DNA from: Hymenobacter sp. BT730
Lineage (GTDB): Bacteria > Bacteroidota > Bacteroidia > Cytophagales > Hymenobacteraceae
DNA: 64,000 bases
Reading direction: 5' to 3'
NCBI RefSeq assembly: GCF_030542105.1
Contig: NZ_JAUOFB010000001.1
Location: 744,001 to 808,000 of the forward strand
Position numbers and translations under genes: made by a program. The notes under the pieces are model-generated. The model made no database searches. It was not told the DNA's origin and saw only the letters and a program-made list of their open reading frames with translations. Below are positions 16,371 to 24,767 of the stretch, one piece after another (position 1 is the stretch's first letter; each line of letters opens with the position of its first letter).

Positions 16371-17222
16371 ATGTTTCGAGTTGATAATTGCCGGGTTGGA
16401 TTACTACTGTCTATTGCCTTACTGTCCGCATGTACGGAGCAGGAGCCCACGCCCTTGGCCGCCACGCGGGATGGTCATTTAGCGTTGGGGAATCCAAGCG
16501 GGGCCGTGGCCGATGCCGCCCAGTACGGAAACTACCTGCTGGTCAAGCCCCAGTACACCCTTTCTTACCACCGCGACCGGGGCACGCCCAACTGGGTGAG
16601 CTGGCACCTGAGCTCAGCCTGGCTGGGGGCCGCCGCCCGCCAGGATGACTTCCGCCCCGACAACACGCTGCCCGCCGGCTGGTACCAGGTGAGCAGCAGC
16701 AGCTACTCGGGCTCGGGCTTTGACCGGGGCCACCACTGCCCCTCGGCCGACCGCACCGGCTCGGTGGCCGATAACTCGGCCACGTTTCTGATGAGCAACA
16801 TGCTGCCGCAGGCCCCGCGCAACAACCAGCAGACCTGGGCTAACCTGGAGAACTACACCCGCACCTTGGTCAACAGTGGCTACGAGGTGTATGTCATCAT
16901 GGGCAGCTACGGGAAAGGGGGCACGGGCTCGGCCGGGTACGCGGCCACCCTCAACGGGGGGAAGGTGACCGTGCCGACGCGCATCTGGAAAGTGCTGGTG
17001 GTGCTGCCCAACGGCACGGGGGATGCCGCCCGGGTGACGAGCAGCACGCGCGTCATTGCCGTGGACACGCCCAACGACAATGGCGTGAGCCCGAACTGGG
17101 GCAGCTACCGCACCAGCGTGGATGCCCTGGAAGCGGCCACGGGCTATGATTTGCTCTCGGCCGTGGCCCCCGGTGTGCAAGCCTCCCTCGAAGCCAAAAT
17201 CGATAACGGACCCACCCAGTAA
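16371..17222 (+). CDS. DNA/RNA non-specific endonuclease, lipoprotein
   Basis: A 283-residue nuclease of the Serratia-type beta-beta-alpha-metal family. The active-site motif DRGHHCPSADRT (Asp118, Arg119, Gly120, His121) supplies the general base, and MLPQAPRNNQQTWANLENY supplies the metal-binding asparagine. The N-terminus is a lipoprotein signal (LLLSIALLSAC), so the enzyme is exported and lipid-anchored, where it could degrade extracellular nucleic acid for nutrient or phosphate use or act in defence. The start at 16371 gives the more compact signal; an ATG at 16353 is possible. Its codons are even more GC-rich than those of its neighbours. It stands as a single gene. Confidence 0.92.
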   Translation: MFRVDNCRVGLLLSIALLSACTEQEPTPLAATRDGHLALGNPSGAVADAAQYGNYLLVKPQYTLSYHRDRGTPNWVSWHLSSAWLGAAARQDDFRPDNTLPAGWYQVSSSSYSGSGFDRGHHCPSADRTGSVADNSATFLMSNMLPQAPRNNQQTWANLENYTRTLVNSGYEVYVIMGSYGKGGTGSAGYAATLNGGKVTVPTRIWKVLVVLPNGTGDAARVTSSTRVIAVDTPNDNGVSPNWGSYRTSVDALEAATGYDLLSAVAPGVQASLEAKIDNGPTQ

Positions 17223-17355
17223 GGCGGGCCTGGAATGGGACTTAGTAGAGAAGTATGTAAAATTTTGGCCTTAAATTATTGAGGGTCAAACCATCTGCTG
17301 CCACCATCGTAAGGCAGTATGGTGAGTATATTGGAAAGTATGCTGGGATGAATAG

Positions 17356-17387
17356 CAAGCCGCGCTGCAACGCGGCTTGTTTCTTTT
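17356..17387 (+). terminator. terminator downstream of the nuclease gene
   Basis: A perfect 9-bp stem (CAAGCCGCG/CGCGGCTTG) with a six-base loop is followed by TTTCTTTT on the + strand. It is 134 bases after the nuclease stop codon. Confidence 0.8.
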
Positions 17388-17532
17388 CCTGGGTGAAGGA
17401 GGCATAAGGGTGTATTGGTGCAGAAATATGCCAGGCCTATACCATCCAGAATAAATGGCTAATTGTCTATACAGTAAGCACCCATAAAGGGCAACTTACT
17501 GTTGTATCCTGGAGCGGATTTTGGAGACCAAA

Positions 17533-17562
17533 CAAAAAGCCTTCCCCATGCTGGGAGAGGCT
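17533..17562 (-). terminator. terminator after the DUF4468 gene
   Basis: Read on the minus strand, AGCCTCTCCCAGC pairs imperfectly with GGGGAAGGCT and is followed by TTTTTG. It lies 28 bases past the stop of the minus-strand gene at 17591. Confidence 0.7.
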
Positions 17563-17590
17563 CTCTGCAAACAAAAATTTAGAAGGCTGA

Positions 17591-18166
17591 TTACTGGCCG
17601 TCGGTGGCAGGGAGGCCTACCGTGCTGTCATCCGTAACGGGCATGCTATTCATATAAGAGCGGAAACTCATGGCAATTTCACTGGCTAGCGCAGTAGCCT
17701 GTGCTTTTACGCGCCGGTCATTATGGGTACGCGTGTTACTACGCTCCTGCGCCAGCTGGGTAATATATTCATCCAGCGGTATGGCAGCGTCGGGATTTTC
17801 CGGATCAGTAATGCAGCGGAAAGAGCCTACGCGGTAGCTATAGCCCTGATCGGTGCACCGGAACAGAAACTCAAAACGCACCGTGAACTCCTGGTCTTTC
17901 CCAGAGGCCGTTACCGGCGTTACTTTGCTCGTGCCAGTGATACGCACCTCGCCGGTAGCGGCATCTTTACGAAAACCAGTGGTAGGGCCGAAGGCAAAGC
18001 GTTTTTCCACCCAGGTAGAAGCCCGTAGAAACAGCGCACTTTTTCCAGCCTCCGCCGGTACTTGCTCACTATATTCTACCGGGGTAGTGTCAGAGGTTTG
18101 GGCCAGAGCAGGAACTGAGAAAAAAAGCATTCCGCAGCAGACCAAAGACAGTAGGGTTGTTTTCAT
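17591..18166 (-). CDS. DUF4468-like secreted protein
   Basis: A 191-residue protein with a signal peptide ending in VPALAQ. The body, including SALFLRASTWVEKRFAFGPT, KDAATGEVRITGTSKV and the beta-rich EFTVRFEFLFRCTDQGYSYRVGSF, fits the TBP-like fold of DUF4468 proteins, which are common in Bacteroidota and often precede barrels or repeats. The C-terminal part is helical and ends in an acidic tail. It is predicted to be periplasmic or outer-membrane associated. Function is unknown. It is a single gene with a minus-strand terminator and a long AT-rich upstream region. Confidence 0.7.
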   Translation of the reverse strand: MKTTLLSLVCCGMLFFSVPALAQTSDTTPVEYSEQVPAEAGKSALFLRASTWVEKRFAFGPTTGFRKDAATGEVRITGTSKVTPVTASGKDQEFTVRFEFLFRCTDQGYSYRVGSFRCITDPENPDAAIPLDEYITQLAQERSNTRTHNDRRVKAQATALASEIAMSFRSYMNSMPVTDDSTVGLPATDGQ

Positions 18167-18626
18167 ACAAATGAGGGCGTGTGGCTTGTGAAAAAACGCA
18201 ACTAGAAAATAAAGGTACTATATCTGCACTTATTGCACATTACAAAGTCTGTTATCTCTTTGTTAAAATGTGAAAAATTGTGTTTTATATATATCCCCTT
18301 TGGGGCTGTATATAAATGCTTTGGATGTAAAAGAGTGTTCTGTAAAAATAGTTTCCTGTTTCCGTTGAGCTTTAGCCCTGTTTTTTCAGACTACTAGTAA
18401 AATAAGCTGCTCTATGCCGGCCTCGTTCGGTCGCCAAGCTGCATCCAGTCTTTTCGGATTATTCCCGTTTATACAGTCATAGCAAGAGCTGGTATTTTTT
18501 CGTTTGCTTGAAGGGTTATTGTGCTGATATTCACACAAGTAACTTTTGATAAGATAGGCGTGTGCTTTTGCTGGTAGTGGAAGCGTGTAAGATTCCAGCA
18601 ACAAAAAAAATATTGCAGTTGCTTTG

Positions 18627-18656
18627 TTGCGTCATCAAAAAGTAGCTGTAGATTTG
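18627..18656 (+). promoter_or_regulatory. Bacteroidota-type promoter for the 18894 gene
   Basis: A TTG (18627-18629), a 19-base spacer and TAGATTTG (18649-18656) match the Bacteroidota housekeeping promoter. If used, it gives a leader of roughly 230 bases before the ATG at 18894. Confidence 0.55.
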
Positions 18657-18783
18657 CCACGTGCTTCAGATACACTCCAACATCTAATGAAGCGCGGGAC
18701 TCAACATAATGAGGTCCTGCGAAAAGGCCGAGAGGTCTTTTCCTCTTCTGACTCTTTTGTTTTTTCTGGATTTTCCGTCTTTG

Positions 18784-18810
18784 CCGCTCCGGTTTTCGAA
18801 GCGGTTTTTT
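18784..18810 (+). promoter_or_regulatory. terminator-like hairpin in the leader (possible attenuator)
   Basis: A CCGCT/AGCGG stem with an inner T-rich loop is followed immediately by seven T. It lies between the candidate promoter and the small coding gene, where it could terminate transcription early. The stem is only 5 bp, so this is tentative. Confidence 0.4.
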
Positions 18811-18893
18811 TGTGTCCAATCGGGTCGGCTGGCACACCGGGAGTCTCATGCCTTGCCATCTTTCAAACTTTCACCCCATACCTGATCCAACCC

Positions 18894-19094
18894 ATGAACG
18901 ACAACACCACCCTCGCCCAGGAGATGGTAGCTGCCGCTCCTGCCGCCACCCGCAACGTCACCCTGAGCACTGACCCCAAGCGCATGGCCATCATCAAAGT
19001 ATGGGGTGCCATCCGCGTGGCGCCGTTCATCCTCGGCCAGACCAACATCCGGCAGCGTGTGCCCTTCCTGATCAACCGCGAAAACGTCATCTAA
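18894..19094 (+). CDS. 66-residue protein of unknown function
   Basis: The ATG at 18894 starts a 66-residue product beginning MNDNTTLAQEMVAAAPAATR and ending RQRVPFLINRENVI. Its codons return to the GC-rich usage of normal genes exactly at this ATG, whereas the in-frame sequence upstream is low-complexity, which decides the start. The product has no signal peptide or membrane segment, is basic in the second half, and matches no family I recognise. A 20-bp perfect hairpin begins just after its stop, and a long leader with a promoter and a terminator-like hairpin precedes it. These features together support a real, regulated small gene. No function is proposed. Confidence 0.6.
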   Translation: MNDNTTLAQEMVAAAPAATRNVTLSTDPKRMAIIKVWGAIRVAPFILGQTNIRQRVPFLINRENVI

Positions 19095-19095
19095 C

Positions 19096-19146
19096 TGCCC
19101 TAAAAGCAAAGCGTCAGGCTCTGCCGGACGCTTTGCTTTTAGGGCA
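19096..19146. terminator. 20-bp perfect terminator hairpin
   Basis: The inverted repeat 19096-19115 / 19127-19146 (TGCCCTAAAAGCAAAGCGTC and its complement) begins one base after the small gene's stop codon. A GGC/GCC inner extension leaves a three-base TCT loop. The T tract is within the 3' arm. Confidence 0.85.
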
Positions 19147-19209
19147 TTACAAGCCCATGCTTAACCCGTAGCACCCGCTTCCTTTTATCCCTGCGGCGCC
19201 AGCCAAAGG

Positions 19210-19305
19210 GCGGGTGGTTCTGAAATGACAGCCTTGAACTTAGGGGAAATTGGTGAAAGCGCTGTCAGGAAGGAGCCACCCCTTGAGGTCATGACAAGCA
19301 CCCGC
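19210..19305 (+). ncRNA. candidate structured RNA leader before the pyr/pur block
   Basis: Two nested stems are visible: GGTGGTTC (19213-19220) with GAGCCACC (19273-19280), and TGACAGC (19226-19232) with GCTGTCA (19261-19267), extended by CTT/AAG. A third element, GCGGGTG (19210-19216), complements CACCCGC (19299-19305) but overlaps the first stem, so the two pairings compete. The stretch ends 24 bases before the pyrD-like start codon. It does not match the cobalamin, TPP, SAM, ZTP, FMN or purine riboswitch cores I know. It may be a regulatory leader or a chance structure. Confidence 0.35.
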
Positions 19306-19328
19306 AGAATTTCTTAACTTAATTCATC

Positions 19329-20192
19329 ATGCAACTCGGTACTCTTACTTTACAAAGCCCCGTCTGCTTGGCCGCCGCGCCGTGGCAGCTACCCACGGGG
19401 CCCGCTTACGAGCGACTGGGAGCTATTTTTACCCGTACCGTCACCATGGAGCCCAAGCCCGGGCTCTATGAAGAAGGTATCTGGCAGGTGAAGGAGCAAA
19501 CCCTGCTCAACGCCACCAACATGCGCACGGAAAGCGCCGAAATTCTGGTGCAGGAGCATTTGGCCCACCTGCTCAGCTACGGCGTGCCCGTGTTTGTCAG
19601 CATTACCGCGCCCGGCATTCCCGGCTTCCGCAAAATTGCCCGCTTCCTTGCCCGGGAAGTCGGCCGTCAGATAGCCGGTGTGGAGGTCTACATGACCCAG
19701 CCCGATACGGAAAAGGGCGAAGAACTGAACGCCCAGTTTGTGCGCGACGCCACCCAGGCCGTGCGCAATGAGATGGGGCCTGAGGCCGCCATTATTGTGA
19801 AGCTGCCGCCGTGGCCCGAGCACATCCGGGGCCTGGCGCTGGGTGCCCAGCAAGGCGGCGCTACGGCCCTGGCCGCTACCAACCTGCTCAAAGCCCTGCA
19901 CCTGCCGGAAGATGCTACCGCTGCCCCCATGACTGGGGGCTTGTCGGGGGAGGCGCTGCGGCCCGTGGCCCTGCGTTGCGTGTGGGAGTTGGCGCATGAT
20001 GAGCGAATTACGCTGCCCATTTTTGGTACCGGCGGCGTGTTTACCGCGGCTCATGTAACGGACTACCTGCGTTGCGGCGCCAGTGCCGTGCAGGTGGCCA
20101 GCGGCGAGTGGCTGGAGCCCGGTTTATCGGCCCGGCTGGCTATTGAATGTGACCACACCCACCCTAAAACTGCTTCCGCATGGAAAAGCTGA
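19329..20192 (+). CDS. dihydroorotate dehydrogenase-like protein (divergent class 1)
   Basis: A 287-residue flavin-dependent TIM-barrel protein of the class 1 dihydroorotate dehydrogenase family. Family features include TRTVTMEPKPG near the N-terminus, the FMN-contacting lysine in IIVKLPPWPEHI, GGLSGEALRPVALR, and the phosphate-binding FGTGGVFTAAHVTDYLRCGASAVQV. The active-site segment that normally reads N-x-S-C-P-N is here YMTQPD (about residues 121-126), so the class 1 catalytic cysteine is missing. It overlaps pyrF by 13 bases, which ties it to pyrimidine synthesis, but whether it still oxidises dihydroorotate is uncertain; a class 2 enzyme elsewhere may do so. Confidence 0.75.
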   Translation: MQLGTLTLQSPVCLAAAPWQLPTGPAYERLGAIFTRTVTMEPKPGLYEEGIWQVKEQTLLNATNMRTESAEILVQEHLAHLLSYGVPVFVSITAPGIPGFRKIARFLAREVGRQIAGVEVYMTQPDTEKGEELNAQFVRDATQAVRNEMGPEAAIIVKLPPWPEHIRGLALGAQQGGATALAATNLLKALHLPEDATAAPMTGGLSGEALRPVALRCVWELAHDERITLPIFGTGGVFTAAHVTDYLRCGASAVQVASGEWLEPGLSARLAIECDHTHPKTASAWKS

Positions 20193-20944
20193 TTCAACGT
20201 GTTCAGTACGCAAACTCGCTGCTTTGCGTGGGCCTCGACCCCGTGGGCGACGATGCGCAGGTAGCCCGCCGCCTGGCCGAAGTTATCGACCAGACTCATG
20301 ATTATGCCGCCGCTTTCAAGCCCAACCTAGCCTTTTTCCTGAGCCGGGAAGATGGCGTGAAGCTGCTGCGAGAAACCGTACAGCGCATCCCGGAAAGCAT
20401 TCCGGTTATCCTAGACGGTAAGTTCGGTGACATTGCCAACACCGCCGACCACTACGCCCGCTTTGCTTATGACATCATTGGGGCTGATGGCGTGACGGTG
20501 AACCCCTACATGGGCGACGACGCTATTCTGCCCTTTGCCCTCCCCGGCAAAATGGTGTTCGTGCTGGCCAAAACCTCCAACAAACCCGCGCACTCGCTGC
20601 AGGATGTAGCTCTCACCCGAGGCGGCTCCCTCTCGGATTGCGCCGCCCGCGTAGCCCGCAAGCTGGACGAAGAGCATGGCGGCGGTATTGGTCTGGTAGT
20701 AGGTGCTACCAACGCCGAAGCCGTGGGCCGCATGCGCGCCCTCAGCCCGGAACAGTGGTTCCTGGTACCCGGCGTAGGCGCCCAGGGCGGCGACCTGCAG
20801 GCTACCCTGCGCGCCGGCCTGCGCCCTGATGGCTCCGGTCTGCTGATCAACACTTCCCGCGTTTTGTGGCAGGCAGCCGATGCCGGCGCTGCCGCTCGTG
20901 AATTGGTCGAGCAAATCAATCAGTTTCGGCCGGTAGCCGTGTAG
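20180..20944 (+). CDS. pyrF: orotidine-5'-phosphate decarboxylase
   Basis: A 254-residue TIM-barrel enzyme that converts OMP to UMP, the last step of UMP synthesis. The active-site motif VILDGKFGDIANTADHYA provides the Asp-Lys-Asp network, and LCVGLDP at the N-terminus and VPGVGAQGGD near the C-terminus bind the substrate and phosphate. The length and motif order fit the type 2 (longer, mycobacterial/Myxococcus-like) pyrF group. The start overlaps the end of the pyrD-like gene by 13 bases, indicating translational coupling, and pyrE follows 53 bases later. It is cytoplasmic and should be fully functional. Confidence 0.95.
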   Translation: MEKLIQRVQYANSLLCVGLDPVGDDAQVARRLAEVIDQTHDYAAAFKPNLAFFLSREDGVKLLRETVQRIPESIPVILDGKFGDIANTADHYARFAYDIIGADGVTVNPYMGDDAILPFALPGKMVFVLAKTSNKPAHSLQDVALTRGGSLSDCAARVARKLDEEHGGGIGLVVGATNAEAVGRMRALSPEQWFLVPGVGAQGGDLQATLRAGLRPDGSGLLINTSRVLWQAADAGAAARELVEQINQFRPVAV

Positions 20945-20997
20945 CGCGCCAATTTGTCTTCGCGCTAATTCAACCATCTGATAATACAGTACCACCC

Positions 20998-21612
20998 TTG
21001 AGTTCCACCCAAACCACCCTCACTCCGGCAACGCTGGAGCAGCAATTGCTCCAGGAAGACGCGCTGCTGCGCGGGCACTTTCGTCTTTCTTCCGGCCTGC
21101 ATTCTGATACTTACGTGCAGTGCGCCCGATTCCTGCGCCGGCCCGACCTGGCCGCCCTGGCCGCTAAACAGCTGGCCGATATGATTCGCGAAGCCGGTTT
21201 GCAGCCGGATTTGGTAGTAGGCCCGGCCATGGGCGGCGTGGTCATTGGCTACGAACTCGCCCGGCAGCTGGGCGTACCCGGCATTTTTACGGAGCGCGAC
21301 GAGGCGGGGCAGATGACGTTGCGCCGCGGCTTTACCGTGGAGCCCGGCCAGAAGATTGTCATTGCCGAAGATGTGGTGACTACCGGCAAGAGCACCAACG
21401 AGGTAGCCCGCGTGTTGGAAGGGATGGGAGCAAAAGTTTTGGCCGTGGCGAGTTTAATTGACCGTACGGGTGGGGATGCTGCGCTGAATTTTCCGAACTT
21501 TGCGCTGCTGCCGGTAACGGCGGCCACCTACGCACCCGATGATTGCCCGCTTTGCCGGGCAGGTATTCCGGTGGTGAAACCCGGCAGTCGGCCGGAAAAA
21601 GCGTTTTCTTAA
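20998..21612 (+). CDS. pyrE: orotate phosphoribosyltransferase
   Basis: A 204-residue phosphoribosyltransferase that joins orotate and PRPP to give OMP, the substrate of the preceding pyrF product. The PRPP-binding motif is KIVIAEDVVTTGKSTNEV, and the orotate-side loop is RLSSGLHSDTYVQCARFL. No ATG fits the N-terminus; the ORF opens with TTG at 20998, followed by a plausible SSTQTTLTPATLEQQLL beginning, so a TTG start is assigned. It lies within the pyr/pur run with the purL gene 123 bases downstream, which also uses TTG. Confidence 0.94.
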   Translation: MSSTQTTLTPATLEQQLLQEDALLRGHFRLSSGLHSDTYVQCARFLRRPDLAALAAKQLADMIREAGLQPDLVVGPAMGGVVIGYELARQLGVPGIFTERDEAGQMTLRRGFTVEPGQKIVIAEDVVTTGKSTNEVARVLEGMGAKVLAVASLIDRTGGDAALNFPNFALLPVTAATYAPDDCPLCRAGIPVVKPGSRPEKAFS

Positions 21613-21735
21613 ACCTACTGCGGCGCAAGCGGCACCGCAGCAAGGCATTTTCGGCGTACCCTGCGCGGGTATGCTTCCTCACGGCAGCCCCTTTGCTGCG
21701 CGTGGGAAACCCGAAAAATAGCAAACCACCTCCTT

Positions 21736-24700
21736 TTGGAATCTACCCAAAGAACTATTCAGCTTCTGCTTAAGCCCGGCCAACATGATGGCGAGGGCCA
21801 ACGCATAGCCGAAGCTGCCCAACGCCACCTCGGCCTGCATACCGGCCGGGTGCAAAGCACCGCCCTCTACACGGTGCGCTACCCTGTAACGGACGAGCAG
21901 TTGCGCGACTTCGCCACCCACTGCCTGCAGGACCCGGTGCTGCACGACGTGGCCCTCGACGAGTTCCGCCACGACCCCGGATACAAAAGCTACATTCTGG
22001 TGGCCAAGCTGCCCGGCGTCACCGACGACGAAGGCATATCGGCCCAGAACGCCCTCGGCGACTTCCTCAACCAGCCGCTGGACACCCATACCCAGCACAT
22101 CTTCAGCAAACGGCTCTACTTCCTGGAGCACGAGCTTCCGGAGAGTAGTCTGCGCCGCCTTGCCGAAGAGCTGCTCGGCAACAAAATGATTAACCGCTTC
22201 GAAACCGGCCCCATAACCCTGATCCGCGACTACACGCCGCGCCCGGGTGGTGGGGCCGAATCCATTACGGACACCGTGCGCCTGTTGGGCCTTTCGGATG
22301 AGGAGCTAATCAAGCTGTCGAAAGACAATCTCTACGCCCTGAACCTGGAGGAAATGCGCGCCGTGCGCGACCATTATACCAGCATTGCCGCTGAGCGTCA
22401 GGCCGCCGGCCTGCCCCAGGACCCCACCGACTGCGAGCTGGAAATCATTGCCCAGACGTGGTCGGAGCACTGCAAGCACAAGGAGTTTTCGGCACTTATT
22501 AAGTACAAGGATGCCGACACCGGCGAGACGTTCGAAGTCGACTCCTTATTTAAGACGTACATCAAAGACGCCACTTCCGAGGTAGACCGCCAGCTGCGGG
22601 CCAACGGCAACGACTGGCTGATTAAGGTATTCTCCGACAACGCCGGGGCCGTGCGCATCAACCCGGAGTCGTTGTTCGTGTGGAAGGTGGAAACGCATAA
22701 CTCTCCCTCGGCCATCGACCCCTACGGCGGAGCCATTACCGGCATTCTGGGCAACAACCGTGACCCGCTGGCCACTGGCATCGGCGGCGCGCGGCTGCTG
22801 TTCAATACCAACGTGCTGTGCTTCGGCAACCCCGAGTTTTCGGGTACTTTGCTGAGCAACCAGCTGCACCCGCGCCGCATTTTCGAAGGCGTACGCAAGG
22901 GCATTGAGGACGGCGGCAATAAGTCGGGCGTACCGACGGTGAACGGTGCCATTGTGTTCGATGACCGTTACGCCGGCAAGCCGCTGGTGTACTGCGGCAC
23001 CGGCGCCGTGATGCCCATGCAACTGGCCGGCCTTGATTCCTGGGAAAAGAAAATCGACGCGCAGGACCGCATCATTATGGCCGGCGGCCGGGTCGGCAAA
23101 GATGGTATCCACGGTGCCACTTTCTCTTCTATTGAATTAGACGAAACCTCGCCTGCTACGGCGGTGCAAATCGGCTCGCCCATCACGCAGAAGCTGGCCA
23201 TGGACTTCCTGATCCTGGCTACGCGCCGCGGCCTCATCAAGTGCAGCACTGACAATGGTGCGGGCGGCCTGTCCTCATCTATCGGCGAGCTGGCCACCAT
23301 TAGCGGCGGTGCCGTGGTAGAGCTGGAAAAAGTGCCCCTGAAATATCCTGGCCTGCGGCCCTGGGAAATTTTTGTTTCTGAGTCGCAGGAACGGTTTTCA
23401 CTGGCGGTGGAGCCCGCGAAGCTGGACGAACTGCTGGCTTTGGGGCAGGAGATGGAAGTAGAGCTGACCGATATCGGCTACTTCACTTCGGATGGCTTCC
23501 TGGATGTGCGCTTTGATGGTGAGTCGGTGGCCCACTTGAATATGCACTTCCTGCACGAAGGCGTACCGCGCAAAGTGCTGGAAGCCGAATGGAGCATACC
23601 CCAGGCTCAAGAGCCCGCCCTACCCACTGACCTCGACTATACCGATGTGCTGAGCCGTTTGCTGGGTAGCCTCAACATCTGCTCCCGCGAATCGGTGATT
23701 CGGCAGTACGACCACGAGGTGAAAGGCCGCACCATTATCAAGCCGCTGATGGGCGCAACGGGCCAGGCACCGCAGGATGCCGCCGTGGTGCGCTTCAACT
23801 TCGAGAGCTGGGAAGGCGTGGCCGTGAGCAACGGCATTCTGCCCCGCTTTGGTGATTTGGACGCTTACCATATGTCGGCCGGCGCGTTTGACGAGGCCGT
23901 ACGTCAGATTGTAGCGGTAGGAGGGAAGCTGCCCAACCTGAGCTACGGCGACGGTAACTTCTGGTCCGTAAACGACAACTTCTGCGTGCCCGACTCGGTG
24001 TACGACCCCATCGGCAACCCCGATGGCAAGCAGAAGCTGGCCAAGCTGGTGCGCATGTGCCAGGCCCTGCGCGATGCTACGGCGGCCTACTGCATCCCGC
24101 TCACATCGGGCAAGGACTCCATGAAGAACGACTTCAAGGCCGACGGCGTGAAGATTTCGGTGCCGCCTACGGTGCTGTACTCCATGACCGCCAAAATTGA
24201 AGATGTCCGCCGTACCATCACCTCCGACTTCAAGCAAGCCGACGACGTGGTGTATCTGCTGGGCGAAACCTACGATGAACTGGGTGGTTCGGAGTTTTAT
24301 CAACTCTTTAATGAGCTGGGCGCCAACGTGCCCCAGGTTCGTTTCGAAGAAGCTAAAGCCCTGTATACCCTGATGGGCCAGGCTAACGACCAGGGCCTGA
24401 TTCAATCCTGCCACGACCTATCAGACGGTGGTTTGGCGGTGGCACTTGCTGAGGCCACCTTTGGTTATGGCTTCGGCGCTGATGTGGAACTGCCTGCTGG
24501 TGATTTAAGTGTAACAGCGCAGCTGTTTTCGGAGTCGCACTCCCGCTTTGTGGCGACGGTGGCTCCGGAAGATGTGGTGGCTTTCGAGCAGCACTTCGGT
24601 GCCCGCGCTACCCGCCTGGGTAGAGTGACGCCGGACGGCCAACTCACGGTACGGCATGGCGGCCAGACGGTGGTTTCGGCCAGTACGGCGGCCCTGCGCC

Positions 24701-24765
24701 ACGAGTGGACCAACGGCCCGGTGAATCGTATTATCGGCTTCGGCCAGCACGAAGCGGCGCATTAA
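21736..24765 (+). CDS. purL: phosphoribosylformylglycinamidine synthase, synthetase part (PurL)
   Basis: A 1009-residue enzyme that converts FGAR to FGAM with ATP and ammonia from the glutaminase partner. Residues 1-170 form a PurS-like N-terminal domain, followed by a linker with LGLSDEELIKLSKDN and then the two AIR-synthase-type halves. Signature segments are AQTWSEHCKHKEF, FVWKVETHNSPSAIDPYGGA, IKCSTDNGAGGLSSSIGELA and CIPLTSGKDSMKND. It has no C-terminal glutaminase domain; that activity is encoded by the next gene, two bases downstream. This corresponds to a large-type PurL cut at the domain boundary. Translation starts at TTG, since no in-frame ATG precedes the conserved domain. Confidence 0.95.
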   Translation: MESTQRTIQLLLKPGQHDGEGQRIAEAAQRHLGLHTGRVQSTALYTVRYPVTDEQLRDFATHCLQDPVLHDVALDEFRHDPGYKSYILVAKLPGVTDDEGISAQNALGDFLNQPLDTHTQHIFSKRLYFLEHELPESSLRRLAEELLGNKMINRFETGPITLIRDYTPRPGGGAESITDTVRLLGLSDEELIKLSKDNLYALNLEEMRAVRDHYTSIAAERQAAGLPQDPTDCELEIIAQTWSEHCKHKEFSALIKYKDADTGETFEVDSLFKTYIKDATSEVDRQLRANGNDWLIKVFSDNAGAVRINPESLFVWKVETHNSPSAIDPYGGAITGILGNNRDPLATGIGGARLLFNTNVLCFGNPEFSGTLLSNQLHPRRIFEGVRKGIEDGGNKSGVPTVNGAIVFDDRYAGKPLVYCGTGAVMPMQLAGLDSWEKKIDAQDRIIMAGGRVGKDGIHGATFSSIELDETSPATAVQIGSPITQKLAMDFLILATRRGLIKCSTDNGAGGLSSSIGELATISGGAVVELEKVPLKYPGLRPWEIFVSESQERFSLAVEPAKLDELLALGQEMEVELTDIGYFTSDGFLDVRFDGESVAHLNMHFLHEGVPRKVLEAEWSIPQAQEPALPTDLDYTDVLSRLLGSLNICSRESVIRQYDHEVKGRTIIKPLMGATGQAPQDAAVVRFNFESWEGVAVSNGILPRFGDLDAYHMSAGAFDEAVRQIVAVGGKLPNLSYGDGNFWSVNDNFCVPDSVYDPIGNPDGKQKLAKLVRMCQALRDATAAYCIPLTSGKDSMKNDFKADGVKISVPPTVLYSMTAKIEDVRRTITSDFKQADDVVYLLGETYDELGGSEFYQLFNELGANVPQVRFEEAKALYTLMGQANDQGLIQSCHDLSDGGLAVALAEATFGYGFGADVELPAGDLSVTAQLFSESHSRFVATVAPEDVVAFEQHFGARATRLGRVTPDGQLTVRHGGQTVVSASTAALRHEWTNGPVNRIIGFGQHEAAH

Positions 24766-24767
24766 TC

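Larger units (their letters stand above)
17223..17590. other. intergenic stretch with two terminators and no credible gene
   Basis: This 368-base region separates the nuclease from the convergent DUF4468 gene. It holds a + strand terminator at 17356, a minus-strand terminator at 17533, and AT-richer sequence with only very short ORFs. I see no tRNA-like or other conserved structured element here. Confidence 0.6.
18167..18893. other. AT-rich gene-poor stretch and leader of the 18894 gene
   Basis: The sequence from about 18180 to 18720 is visibly AT-richer than its surroundings and holds no ORF that resembles a protein. ORFs on both strands here are in low-complexity sequence. A good promoter (18627-18656) and a terminator-like hairpin (18784-18810) suggest that the right part is a transcribed leader for the small gene at 18894. 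Confidence 0.5.

Noticed and set aside
18469..18849. 126-codon minus-strand frame in the AT-rich stretch
   Set aside because: The product is a run of Lys, Arg and Gln with no family resemblance, and it is opposite the leader and promoter of the 18894 gene.
19210..19305. Cobalamin riboswitch
   Set aside because: GGGGAAATTGGTGAAA looked like part of the cobalamin core, but the following CCCGC-ACTG segment and the GCCACTG box are not in place, so only an unclassified structure is reported.
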